Shown here piece by piece: positions 34,571-43,647 of a stretch of DNA of 64,000 bases. A model generated the notes under the pieces. The model saw only the letters and a list, made by a program, of their open reading frames with translations. It had not been told where the DNA came from and searched no databases. The position numbers and the translations under genes were made by a program. The number at the start of each line of letters is the position of its first letter. The stretch's first letter is position 1. Origin of the DNA: an uncultured Erythrobacter sp. (GTDB lineage Bacteria; Pseudomonadota; Alphaproteobacteria; Sphingomonadales; Sphingomonadaceae); assembly GCA_947501005.1 (NCBI GenBank), contig CANMTU010000001.1, positions 248,001 through 312,000 of the forward strand, in the 5' to 3' direction.

Positions 34571-36436
34571 TCAGGCGGCGGTGTCGCGCCCGAATTGCAG
34601 GGCAGCGAGGCGTGCATACAGGCCGCTGCCCTCGGCAAGGTCGGCATGGGTGCCCTGTTCCACGATCGCCCCTTCCTCCATCACCACGATCCGGTCGGCG
34701 GCGCGCACGGTGGCGAGGCGGTGGGCGATGACCAGCGTGGTGCGATGCGCCATCAACCGGTCGAGCGCATCCTGCACCAACCGCTCGCTCTGCGCGTCGA
34801 GCGCGCTGGTCGCCTCGTCGAGCAGCAGGATCGGCGCATCGCGCAACAGGGCGCGGGCGATGGCGAGGCGCTGTTGCTGCCCGCCCGACAGGCGCGTGCC
34901 GCTTTCGCCGAGGAACGTGTCGAGCCCCTGCGGCAGGCGTTCGAGGAATTCGGCGGCATTGGCGGCGCGCGCCGCGGCCCACAGCTCGTCCTCGCTCGCA
35001 TCCCAATTTCCGTAGCGCAGATTGTCGCGCGCGCTGGCGGAGAACAGGAGCCCGTCCTGCGGGACGAACGCGATGCGCTGGCGGATCTCGGCGGGATCGG
35101 CGCTGACCAAGGGAACGCCGTCGATCCGCACCGAGCCTGCCTGCGGATCGTAGAACCGCTCGACCAGCTGGAAGATCGTTGACTTGCCGGCGCCCGAGGG
35201 TCCGACGATGGCAACCGTCTCGCCCGGTTCGATCTCCAGGCTGAAATCGCGGATCGCCGCCTCGTCGGGCCGGGTGGGATAGCGGAAGGTGACGTTGCGG
35301 AACGAGACCCCGCCGCGCGGCGGCACCGGCAGGGTCTGGGGCCGGGCGGGGGCGGCGATGTCCGGCTCCGCATCGAGCAGTTCGGACAGACGGCTCGCCG
35401 CGCCGGCCCCGCGCAGCAAGTCGCCCAGCACCTCGGTCAGCGCGCCGAACGCCCCGGCTGCGATGATGCCCGCGAACACGAACGCGCCGATCGTGCCGCC
35501 GGTGATCGCGCCCTGCTGGACCAGCGCCGCGCCGCGCCACAGCAGCACCACGATCGCGCCGAATATGAGGGTGATGATCAGCGCCGTCATGATCGCGCGC
35601 AGCAGGATGCGTTCGCGCGCCGTGTCGAACGTGCGTTCCACCGCCGCACCGAACCGCTCCCCCTCGCGGGTCTGCTGGTTGAACGCCTGGACGATCTTCA
35701 TGCCGGTCAGCACCTCGGTCACGATCCCGCCGACATCGGCGATCCGGTCCTGGCTGGACCGGCTGATCGCCCTCAGCTTCGATCCGAACAGGGCGATGGG
35801 GATGATGACCAGCGGAATGCCGACGAGGAGGTAGATCGCCAGCTGCGGCGCGAGCCAGAACAGGTAGCCGGTGGCAAAGATGGCCATGATGATGTTGCGC
35901 AGCGCCACCGATAAGGTGGTACCGACCACGGTCTCGATGATCGCGGTATCCGCCGTCATCCGGCTGGAAATTTCCTTGGGGCTGTTTTCCTCGAAGAAGG
36001 AGGGGGAGAGGCGCAGCAGGTTGCGATACACCTTGCTGCGGATGTCGGCCACCACCCGCTCGCCCACCCAGCTGACGAAGTAGAACCGCATCGCGGTAAA
36101 TCCGCCCAGTACCACGACCAGCAGCAGCAGATACCGGAACCAGCGATCGATATCCTCGGCACCCTCGGCGGTGAAGCCGCGGTCGATGATCAGCTTCAAC
36201 GCGCTTGGCACGGCGAGCGAGGTGATGAGCGCGGTGACCAGCAGGGCCACGCCGGCAAGGCTCATCTGCAGGGGATAATGCTTCGCCGCATCCCACACCA
36301 TCGCGAGCGATTTGAGCGAACGCTTGTCCGCATCCTCGCCCCGCTTTGGGAACAGCCGCCCCCGGCGCGGCCCTTTCGCAGGCTCTTCACCGGTTTCCTG
36401 GCGCCGCCCGCCTTCGATCTGAGCCTCGTCGTCCAT
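34571..36436 (-). CDS. ABC exporter, fused permease and ATPase (MsbA-like)
   Basis: A 621-residue half-transporter of the ABCB class. After an acidic N-terminus (about 40 residues) six membrane helices span 60-340, with VSWVGERVVADIR typical of the first cytoplasmic loops. The nucleotide-binding domain contains Walker A VGPSGAGKST near 412, the Q-loop FVPQDGLLFS, signature LSGGQQQRLAIARAL and Walker B ILLLDEATSALD. It works as a homodimer; lipid A, lipid or drug export are all possible and cannot be separated by sequence here. It is divergent from the PHA depolymerase gene with about 160 bases between. Confidence 0.93.
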   Translation of the reverse strand: MDDEAQIEGGRRQETGEEPAKGPRRGRLFPKRGEDADKRSLKSLAMVWDAAKHYPLQMSLAGVALLVTALITSLAVPSALKLIIDRGFTAEGAEDIDRWFRYLLLLVVVLGGFTAMRFYFVSWVGERVVADIRSKVYRNLLRLSPSFFEENSPKEISSRMTADTAIIETVVGTTLSVALRNIIMAIFATGYLFWLAPQLAIYLLVGIPLVIIPIALFGSKLRAISRSSQDRIADVGGIVTEVLTGMKIVQAFNQQTREGERFGAAVERTFDTARERILLRAIMTALIITLIFGAIVVLLWRGAALVQQGAITGGTIGAFVFAGIIAAGAFGALTEVLGDLLRGAGAASRLSELLDAEPDIAAPARPQTLPVPPRGGVSFRNVTFRYPTRPDEAAIRDFSLEIEPGETVAIVGPSGAGKSTIFQLVERFYDPQAGSVRIDGVPLVSADPAEIRQRIAFVPQDGLLFSASARDNLRYGNWDASEDELWAAARAANAAEFLERLPQGLDTFLGESGTRLSGGQQQRLAIARALLRDAPILLLDEATSALDAQSERLVQDALDRLMAHRTTLVIAHRLATVRAADRIVVMEEGAIVEQGTHADLAEGSGLYARLAALQFGRDTAA

Positions 36437-36598
36437 GTCGTGTGCCTAGCCTGCGCGCCGGTCCAAATCCACCTGCCGTGATTGGACCGGCGGCACATCG
36501 TCCCTATTTGTGCGTTGCACAAGAACCGCCAGTGGGTAAACCCATCCGCAGGCGCGACCCCGACAGAACCAACAGATCCGGGGCAGCAGAGGACGATT

Positions 36599-37834
36599 AT
36601 GCTTTACCAAGCCTACGAATTGCAGCGCAGCTGGCTTTCCAGCGCCAGTGCCTGGGCCTCGATCGGGGCGGAAATGCTGTCGAACCCGGCGCTGCCGATG
36701 GGCTATATGGGCATGGGGCCGGCGGTCGCCTCGGCGCTGGAAGTGTTCGCCCATGCCTCCGCGAACCGCGGCAAGCCGGCCTGGAACATCGAGACCGTCC
36801 CCGCCAACGGCAAGCGCTGGCCGGTCGAGGAGGCGACGGTGGTGAACAAGCCGTTCGGCGATCTCAAGCGCTTCACCCGCGACGGTCTGCCGGACGATGC
36901 GCCGAGCATGCTGATCGTCGCGCCGATGAGCGGGCATTACGCCACCCTGCTGCGCGGCACGGTGGAGCGGATGATCGAGAACTACGTCGTCTACGTGACC
37001 GACTGGGCCGATGCGAAGACCGTGCCGCTGAGCGAAGGGCGCTTCGATCTCGACGAATATATCGACTATGTGATCCAGTTTCTCGAACATATCGGGCAGG
37101 GCGGGAACGGCGGCGGCGCCCATGTGATGGCCGTGTGCCAGCCTTCGGTGCCCGTCTTTGCCGCGACCGCGATCATGAACCGCGACGGCCACGCATGCGC
37201 GCCGCGCACGCTGACCATGATGGGCGGGCCGATCGACACGCGCTGTTCGCCCACCACGGTGAACGATCTGGCGATGGACCGCCCGCTCGCCTGGTTCCGG
37301 CAGAACGTGATCGCCACCGTGCCGATGCAGTATCGCGGCGCTGGGCGGCGGGTCTATCCCGGCTTCCTGCAGCTCGCCAGCTTCATGAGCATGAACCTCG
37401 GCAGCCACCTGCAAAGCCATTACGAGATGTTCAAGCATCTGACCGAAGGCGACGAGGAAAGCGCCAACGCGACCAAGGATTTCTACGACGAATATCGCAG
37501 CGTCTGCGACATGACGGCGGAGTTCTACATTCAGACGGTCGAGGAGGTGTTCCAGAAGCATTCGCTCCCCAATTCGACCTTCATGCACCGGGGCAAGCGC
37601 GTTGATCTCGGCGATATCACCGAAACCGCGCTCCTGGCTATCGAGGGCGAGCGTGACGATATCTCCGGCCTCGGTCAGACCCGCGCCGCGCTGGAACTGA
37701 CGCCCAATCTCGACCCGTCGAAGAAGCGTTACTACATGGCCGAGGGCGCCGGGCATTACGGCATCTTCAACGGCAGCAAGTGGCGCGGCAAGATTGCGCC
37801 GGTGGTCGAGGAATTCGTCGCGATGCACGGGTAA
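36599..37834 (+). CDS. phaZ: Intracellular poly(3-hydroxyalkanoate) depolymerase
   Basis: A 411-residue PHB depolymerase of the intracellular type, which breaks down stored polyester granules. The nucleophile is a cysteine in HVMAVCQPSVPV rather than serine, as known for this class; the acid is likely in EGERDDISG and the histidine in GAGHYGIFNGSKWR. The N-terminus LYQAYELQRSWLSSASAWA is highly conserved in the family. GAGGA lies 7 bases before ATG 36599; an ORF start at 36482 is not supported by conservation. No PHA synthase or phasin gene is adjacent, so the granule genes lie elsewhere. Confidence 0.95.
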   Translation: MLYQAYELQRSWLSSASAWASIGAEMLSNPALPMGYMGMGPAVASALEVFAHASANRGKPAWNIETVPANGKRWPVEEATVVNKPFGDLKRFTRDGLPDDAPSMLIVAPMSGHYATLLRGTVERMIENYVVYVTDWADAKTVPLSEGRFDLDEYIDYVIQFLEHIGQGGNGGGAHVMAVCQPSVPVFAATAIMNRDGHACAPRTLTMMGGPIDTRCSPTTVNDLAMDRPLAWFRQNVIATVPMQYRGAGRRVYPGFLQLASFMSMNLGSHLQSHYEMFKHLTEGDEESANATKDFYDEYRSVCDMTAEFYIQTVEEVFQKHSLPNSTFMHRGKRVDLGDITETALLAIEGERDDISGLGQTRAALELTPNLDPSKKRYYMAEGAGHYGIFNGSKWRGKIAPVVEEFVAMHG

Positions 37835-37847
37835 GGGCCCCCGCCTT

Positions 37848-38549
37848 TCACGAACGGTCGGGCGTCGGTTCCAGCGGCGTTCCGAACTGTGTCCAGTCGG
37901 CCGGGCATTGGGCCACCGGCCGGGCGGCGCTGGCCCGGGAATCCTCGATCCAGCAATCCTCGAAGACCGAGCAGTAACAGATCCGCACCCTGAGGTCGGC
38001 TCGCAATTTGCCGAACCGTTCGTAAGTCCGCTCCCCGCTCAGTGCCGGAGTGAGCTGGACGAAGTCGATCTCGTCACCGGGGGCAATTACCTCGCCGTTG
38101 ACGTTCTGCACGATGACCCCGATGTTGCCGTTCCCATCGACGCAGCAGGCCTTCATCAAGGAACGAATGTCGGGATAGGCTTTGCCGCCGTAACTGACCT
38201 GCATCGCCGCGATGCGGGCCGGCCCGACGCCCCTGTTGGTGACCAGCATGCTGATTTCGCGCTCGCCCGCATCGCCGATATTGCTGAAATCGTAGGCAAC
38301 GTTCGGCCAGACGCTGCCGATCTGCATCTTCTTGGTCGCTTCTGCCTGTTCGAAGGCGAAATACGCAACGGCGGCGGAAATCAGCATGGCAGGCGCGGCG
38401 AGCAGCAGATTGCCGATCGCCAGCACCGGCAGATAGCGCAGCAGCCGGGTCAGGCCACCGGAGTTCGATTCGAGTTTCGCCAGCCGCTCGCGAAGCTGCG
38501 CCAGTTGCGCGTCTGGCGGAAGCTCGGCGGGCGGTTCGGATGCGCTCAT
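37848..38549 (-). CDS. Hypothetical protein, one or two membrane helices
   Basis: A 233-residue protein I do not recognise. Residues about 14-28 form a short heptad helix (AQLAQLRERLAKLES), then a membrane segment at about 40-68 (LPVLAIGNLLLAAPAMLISAAVAYFAF). The remainder is a soluble beta-rich domain with five Cys, among them pairs CC and CYC, suggesting disulfides in the periplasm. A phrase MLVTNRGVGPARI recalls the Ig-like fold of many stand-alone envelope proteins. It is convergent with phaZ, 13 bases apart, and lies after fghA on the same strand. Confidence 0.75.
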   Translation of the reverse strand: MSASEPPAELPPDAQLAQLRERLAKLESNSGGLTRLLRYLPVLAIGNLLLAAPAMLISAAVAYFAFEQAEATKKMQIGSVWPNVAYDFSNIGDAGEREISMLVTNRGVGPARIAAMQVSYGGKAYPDIRSLMKACCVDGNGNIGVIVQNVNGEVIAPGDEIDFVQLTPALSGERTYERFGKLRADLRVRICYCSVFEDCWIEDSRASAARPVAQCPADWTQFGTPLEPTPDRS

Positions 38550-38669
38550 GGGACCGGGGTTATCGTCCAGAATTGCCTTTCGGGCAATCGGTCACGGCGA
38601 GTGCGCCTATCGCCATGGCAGCCGTTCGGTCGAGCGTGGTCGGCCAGCGCCGTTCAAACGTCTCTTCCG

Positions 38670-39521
38670 CTACCCCAACCGCGCCGCATGCCACGCGACG
38701 TGTTCGGCCATGAAGGTGGAGATGAAATAGTAGGAGTGGTCGTACCCCTCCTGCATGCGGATCTCGGGCTGCATCCCCGCCTTCGCGCAGGCGAGCGACA
38801 GCAGGCCGGGCTTGAGCTGGTCTTCGAGGAACTGGTCGGCGGTGCCTTGATACACGAGGATATGGTCGTGCCGCGCACCGTTCTCGATCAGGGCGACGGC
38901 GTCGTACTCGGCCCACGCATCGCGATCCTCGCCGAGATAGCGGGTGAAGCTCTTCTCCCCCCATGGCACGCGCGACGGGGCGCAGATCGGTGAGAAGGCG
39001 CTGATCGCGCGGAAACGTGACGGATTGCGCAAGCCGATGGTCAGCGCGCCGTGGCCGCCCATCGAATGGCCGGTGATCGACTGGCGCGAGAGATCGATCG
39101 GGAACTCGGCCGCGATCAGGCCGGGCAGCTCGTCCTCGATATAGCTGCGCATCCGGTAATGCCGCGACCACGGTTCCTGCGTCGCGTCGACATACATGCC
39201 CGCGCCCTTGCCGAAATCGTACTCGTCCTGCGCATCGGGCACGTCGGCCCCGCGCGGGCTGGTGTCGGGCGCGACGAAGACGATGCCATGCTCGGCGCAG
39301 GCGGCGCGGTACTCGCCCTTCTCGGTCACGTTCTCATGCGTGCAGGTCAGGCCGGAGAGATACCACAGCACGGGCAGCTTCGCGCCGTCCCCAAGCTCGG
39401 CGGCTTGCGGCGGGACATAGACCGACAGCGTCATGTCCGTACCCGTGCTGGCCGAGGCGTGCGAGCAGACGAATTGGGTGCCGCCATGCGCCTTGTTCTG
39501 CGAGAGATATTCGAAGTTCAT
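38670..39521 (-). CDS. fghA: S-formylglutathione hydrolase
   Basis: A 283-residue esterase D-family hydrolase that releases formate and glutathione from S-formylglutathione, the second step of glutathione-dependent formaldehyde oxidation. The nucleophile is in GHSMGGHGA near residue 148, with catalytic His in EGYDHSYYF; LSGLTCTHENVTEKG and APDTSPRG are the oxyanion-side conserved loops. ATG 39521 fits homologues better than one five codons upstream. A terminator separates it from the adhC-cupin-VOC genes, so it is probably transcribed on its own though functionally linked. Confidence 0.95.
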   Translation of the reverse strand: MNFEYLSQNKAHGGTQFVCSHASASTGTDMTLSVYVPPQAAELGDGAKLPVLWYLSGLTCTHENVTEKGEYRAACAEHGIVFVAPDTSPRGADVPDAQDEYDFGKGAGMYVDATQEPWSRHYRMRSYIEDELPGLIAAEFPIDLSRQSITGHSMGGHGALTIGLRNPSRFRAISAFSPICAPSRVPWGEKSFTRYLGEDRDAWAEYDAVALIENGARHDHILVYQGTADQFLEDQLKPGLLSLACAKAGMQPEIRMQEGYDHSYYFISTFMAEHVAWHAARLG

Positions 39522-39540
39522 GGACCGCCTATGCAAGAAA

Positions 39541-39570
39541 GGGCGCAGCGGGAAAAGTGCCGCCGCGCCC
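39541..39570 (-). terminator. Terminator after the adhC operon (minus strand)
   Basis: GGGCGCAGCGG (39541-39551) pairs, with one mismatch, with CCGCCGCGCCC (39560-39570). On the minus strand it is followed by CTTTCTTG. It lies 40 bases after the VOC gene's stop. Confidence 0.65.
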
Positions 39571-39610
39571 GGATCGTGTGTGCGCGGGACGAGCCGCGCC
39601 TGTCGCTATG

Positions 39611-39991
39611 TCAGCCGGGGCGATGCATCGCGCAGACCTTGTTGCCGGCCGGATCTTGCAGATAGGCGAGGTAGAGCTTCATGCCCGCGCCTTCGCGAAT
39701 GCCCGGCGGATCTTCGATCTCGCTGCCGCCATTCTCGCTGCCCGCCTTGTGCCAGGCATCGGCCATCTCCGGACTGTCCGCCGCAAAGCCGATGGTCGAG
39801 CCGTTGCCGCAGCTGGCCGGGCCGCCGTCGATCGGCTTGGTCAGCATGAAGATGCCGCCCTTGTGCATGTAGATGACGCGGCCCTTGGGATCGATGGAGC
39901 CTTCGCGGCCGCCCAGTGCCTTGAAGCAGGCGTCGTAAAATTTCTTGGATGCGTCGATATCGTCGGCACCCAGCATGACGTGGCTGAACAT
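39611..39991 (-). CDS. VOC superfamily (glyoxalase-like) protein
   Basis: A 126-residue VOC protein, starting MFSHVMLGADDIDASKKFYD and ending YLQDPAGNKVCAMHR, the usual head and tail of small glyoxalase-like folds. It sits 14 bases after the cupin gene, behind adhC, so it is probably the last gene of a formaldehyde-detoxification transcript. A role with glutathione adducts is plausible from context, but the metal-binding residues do not permit a firm enzyme name. Compare the distinct VOC protein at 13230. Confidence 0.87.
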   Translation of the reverse strand: MFSHVMLGADDIDASKKFYDACFKALGGREGSIDPKGRVIYMHKGGIFMLTKPIDGGPASCGNGSTIGFAADSPEMADAWHKAGSENGGSEIEDPPGIREGAGMKLYLAYLQDPAGNKVCAMHRPG

Positions 39992-40005
39992 TGAAGCGCT
40001 CTCCT

Positions 40006-40373
40006 TTATGCGTCGACCGCCTGCGTGGCGGTTGCGGCGTCCCCGGTATTGGGGCTTTCGGCGGGATCGAGCAACAGGGCCTTTACCTCACCCTTGCGGG
40101 CCACCGGCTGATGTTCGGTGTCGCGCGGCACGACGAACAACTCGCCTTCGCGCAGGGTCACCGTGCGTTCGCCCGGTTTTCCCTCGCGCAGTTCGATATC
40201 GAGTTCGCCCGCGAGGATCAGGAACAGCTCGTCATGATCGTGGCTGTGCCAGCCGAATTCGCCTTCGAGCCGGGCGATGCGGACCTCGTGCCCCTCATAG
40301 CGCGCGACGATGCGCGGCGCCCATTGCTCGCTGAACGTCGCGAACTTGTCTTCCAGGCGGACGGGGTCGCCCA

Positions 40374-40374
<1 letters not shown>
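40006..40374 (-). CDS. Cupin domain protein in the adhC operon
   Basis: A 122-residue single-domain cupin. The first cupin box is HSHDHDELFLILAGELDIELREG, with two His and a Glu as metal ligands, and the second is FVVPRDTEHQPVA with the third His. The ATG shares one base with the adhC stop (TGATG). Small cupins of this kind often accompany adhC in alphaproteobacteria. It may bind a metal and act on an adduct of glutathione or formaldehyde, but I cannot say more. Confidence 0.85.
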
Positions 40375-41483
<1,109 letters not shown>

Positions 41484-41598
41484 CGGGGGACTTTCATTCT
41501 CGAACTGCTTCTGATTTGCGCAAAAGGCGTAGGGAACGGGGGCGGGCGGGGCAAGCGGTGTTGCTCGCGGTTAAGGCCGGCGGCGCTAGAGGCGGGGC

Positions 41599-42006
41599 AT
41601 GTCGTTGCTCTTATCGCTCGCGCTGATCGCCGTTCAGGTCGCCGTTCCGCAGGCCGCCGTTCCGCAGGCCGCCGTTCCGCAGGCCGCCGCCCCGCACGCC
41701 GCGCCGCCCGCGCCCACTCGCCTGACGATGCCGCAGCAGACGGCGCTGCGCTGTTCCGTGGGAATCGCGATGGCGGCCGAACGGCAACGGGCAGGCACGG
41801 GCGCCGACCCCGACTGGCCCGACCTGACCGAGCGGGGGCGCGAATTCTTCGTGCGCTCGCTTGCCCGCCTGATGGACGAGACCGGCATGACCCGCGAGGC
41901 GCTGATGCAGGCGGCGGCCCCGCAGGTCGCCGAGTTGCAACAAGGTGAGCAGCTGGAGGAGGTCATGCCGGCCTGCCTGCTGATGCTGAACGCGTCCGGT
42001 CTTTGA
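41599..42006 (+). CDS. Exported hypothetical protein with VPQAA repeats
   Basis: A 135-residue protein not assignable to a family. A hydrophobic N-terminus (MSLLLSLALIAVQV) is probably a signal peptide or anchor; it runs into three exact AVPQA repeats and a degenerate fourth, encoded by 15-base tandem repeats. The remaining part has one Cys after LTMPQQTALRC and another near the end (VMPACLLML), fitting a disulfide, and is mostly helical. It is 14 bases before another exported unknown, so the pair probably act together. Confidence 0.7.
   Translation: MSLLLSLALIAVQVAVPQAAVPQAAVPQAAAPHAAPPAPTRLTMPQQTALRCSVGIAMAAERQRAGTGADPDWPDLTERGREFFVRSLARLMDETGMTREALMQAAAPQVAELQQGEQLEEVMPACLLMLNASGL
41641..41700 (+). 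repeat. 15-base tandem repeat in a coding region
   Basis: The unit GCCGTTCCGCAGGCC occurs three times without change (41641, 41656, 41671), followed by a diverged copy GCCGCCCCGCACGCC at 41686. The unit is five codons, so copy-number change keeps the frame. Confidence 0.95.
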
Positions 42007-42020
42007 GGGATAGCTGCGTG

Positions 42021-42452
42021 ATGAAACGTCTCAGTCTTACCCTCGGCGCGGCGCTCGCCCTTTCCGCCCCGCTGCCGCTCGCGGCTCAGGACGGTGCGCC
42101 TGCCGAGGGCGAGCCGCTGTCCGAGATGCAGGCGACGCTTGCAGATCCAGCGAAGCAGCAAAGAATTGCCGCGACCCTGCGCGTTCTGGGCGAAGTGTTG
42201 CTCGACATGCCGCTGGCCCCGCTTGCCGACATGGCCGAGCGGATAACGGGCGAGGCGATGCCGGACGTTTCGCCCCATACCACGCTGCGCAGCATGGCAC
42301 CCGAAGCCTCTCGCCTGCCCGAGCAATTGAAGCGCGGCACGCCGCGTGCAATGGCGGCAATGGGCGAGATGACGCAGGCGCTCGAAGCCTTGCTGCCCGC
42401 CCTGCGCGACATGGCGAACCGGCTGGACGAGGCCGCGCCGCCCGCGCGCTGA
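42021..42452 (+). CDS. Exported hypothetical protein
   Basis: A 143-residue protein of unknown family. It has a clear signal peptide cleaved after PLAAQ (position about 23), so it is periplasmic. The mature part is Ala/Met/Leu-rich and helical (AATLRVLGEVLLDMPLAPLADMAERI and LEALLPALRDMANRLD as amphipathic helices), without Cys. It follows the VPQAA-repeat gene by 14 bases and precedes the GST gene. The TTG at 42003 in the same frame is less likely than ATG 42021. Confidence 0.75.
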   Translation: MKRLSLTLGAALALSAPLPLAAQDGAPAEGEPLSEMQATLADPAKQQRIAATLRVLGEVLLDMPLAPLADMAERITGEAMPDVSPHTTLRSMAPEASRLPEQLKRGTPRAMAAMGEMTQALEALLPALRDMANRLDEAAPPAR

Positions 42453-42522
42453 TCCGAAAACCCGTCTCGCGGCGCCGCGGATGGTGGACGGCGCGGCGCA
42501 GTTGCGGCATGAGCGCAGGCGC

Positions 42523-43194
42523 ATGTGGCAGCTCCACCAATTTCCCCTGTGCCCCTTCAGTCGCAAACTGCGCCTGCACATGGCGGAAAAGGCCGTCGCC
42601 TACGAACTGGTGCGCGAAAACCCGTGGGAGCGGAGCGACGGGTTCTGGCAGCTCAATCCGGCGGGCAAGACCCCGGTGCTGCACGATCCCGCGCGCGGCA
42701 CCACCCTATGCGACAGCCGGGTGATCGCCGAATATTTCGAAGAGACGATCGAGCGCAACGCCCTCATTTCCGGCAGCGCCGCGCAGCGCGCCGAGACCCG
42801 CCGGCTGGTCGCCCTGTTCGACGAGAACTTCTACCGCGACGTCACCGAACCGGTGATGCACGAGAAGATGATGAAGCGCCTCGTCCTGCGCCAGCCGCCC
42901 GACGGGCGCGTGCTGCGCAGCGCGGGCAAGCTGCTGCACGGGCATCTCGATTATATCGACTGGCTGGTCGACACCCGCCAATGGCTCGCCGGCCCGACCC
43001 TGAGCCTCGCCGACCTGACCTGCGCGGCGCATATCTCGGTCATCGACTATCTCGGCGCGATGGACTGGTCGGGCCACGAACAGGCCAAGGGCTGGTACAT
43101 GGTGATGAAGAGCCGCCCGAGCTTCCGCCCCCTCTTGGGCGAGAAGATGGACGGCCTGCCACCGCCGCGCGAGTATGCCTCGCTGGATTTGTGA
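42523..43194 (+). CDS. Glutathione S-transferase family protein
   Basis: A 223-residue GST-fold protein. The thioredoxin-like half has CPFSRKLRLHMAEKAVAY at the active site, AGKTPVLHD as the cis-Pro glutathione loop and DSRVIAEYFEE. The helical half ends with GPTLSLADLTCAAHISVIDYL, the conserved N-capping box. It is cytoplasmic. The substrate is unknown; the CPxS pattern is shared with some dehalogenase or omega-type GSTs. ATG 42523 is chosen because the family normally begins a few residues before the first strand. Confidence 0.9.
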   Translation: MWQLHQFPLCPFSRKLRLHMAEKAVAYELVRENPWERSDGFWQLNPAGKTPVLHDPARGTTLCDSRVIAEYFEETIERNALISGSAAQRAETRRLVALFDENFYRDVTEPVMHEKMMKRLVLRQPPDGRVLRSAGKLLHGHLDYIDWLVDTRQWLAGPTLSLADLTCAAHISVIDYLGAMDWSGHEQAKGWYMVMKSRPSFRPLLGEKMDGLPPPREYASLDL

Positions 43195-43213
43195 GGGGTC
43201 GGTGCAATTCCGC

Positions 43214-43251
43214 ACCACCTCCGCTCGGCCTGAGCTTGTCGAAGGCCACGC
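43214..43251 (+). repeat. Left arm of an inverted repeat flanking the GIY-YIG gene
   Basis: The 17-base core CCTGAGCTTGTCGAAGG at 43229-43245 matches, in reverse orientation, the core at 43581-43597 with one difference (T for C). Similarity extends over about 38 bases with around 85% identity. The core resembles a dispersed motif I have met in many GC-rich genomes. Confidence 0.8.
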
Positions 43252-43271
43252 GCGCGCACTAGTTATTTCGA

Positions 43272-43601
43272 ATGCCGTTTTACGCCTATCTCCTGCGCTG
43301 CAACGACAAGAGCTATTACACCGGACATACCGACGACCTGGACCTTCGCATCGCGCAACATCGATCGGGAGCCCTTGGCGGTTACACGGCCAAGCATCTG
43401 CCCGTCTCCTTGGTATGGTCCCAAGAGTTTGCCACTCGCCACGAGGCGCTTGCTGCCGAGCGCCAGATCAAGGGGTGGAGCCGCGCGAAGAAGGAAGCGC
43501 TGATTGCCGGGGACTGGGCGCGGGTAGCGGCGCTGGCGAAATCGCGGCGATCGGACAACGGGATTGCCGCAGGCGCGGGGCCTTCGACAGGCTCAGGCTG
43601 A
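43272..43601 (+). CDS. GIY-YIG domain endonuclease, small (UPF0213-like)
   Basis: A 109-residue protein with the GIY-YIG nuclease fold: FYAYLLRCNDKSYYTGHTDDLDLRIAQHR contains the two Tyr motifs (here FYAYLL and YYTGHT) and the catalytic Arg, and the later EFATRHEALAAERQIKGW holds the metal-binding Glu. There is no extra DNA-recognition domain. The last nine residues (AGPSTGSG at the end) are encoded by the right inverted-repeat arm, so the true terminus was probably altered by it. Function of these solitary nucleases is not established. Confidence 0.85.
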   Translation: MPFYAYLLRCNDKSYYTGHTDDLDLRIAQHRSGALGGYTAKHLPVSLVWSQEFATRHEALAAERQIKGWSRAKKEALIAGDWARVAALAKSRRSDNGIAAGAGPSTGSG

Positions 43602-43612
43602 ACGGGGGTGGG
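43575..43612 (-). repeat. Right arm of the inverted repeat flanking the GIY-YIG gene
   Basis: CCTTCGACAGGCTCAGG at 43581-43597 is the reverse complement of the left arm's core save for one base. It overlaps the 3-prime end of the GIY-YIG frame. Distance between arms is about 320 bases, just enough for that gene. Confidence 0.8.
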
Positions 43613-43647
43613 AGCGGGCGGCAATAGGCGGCGGGTGCGATCCCGGC

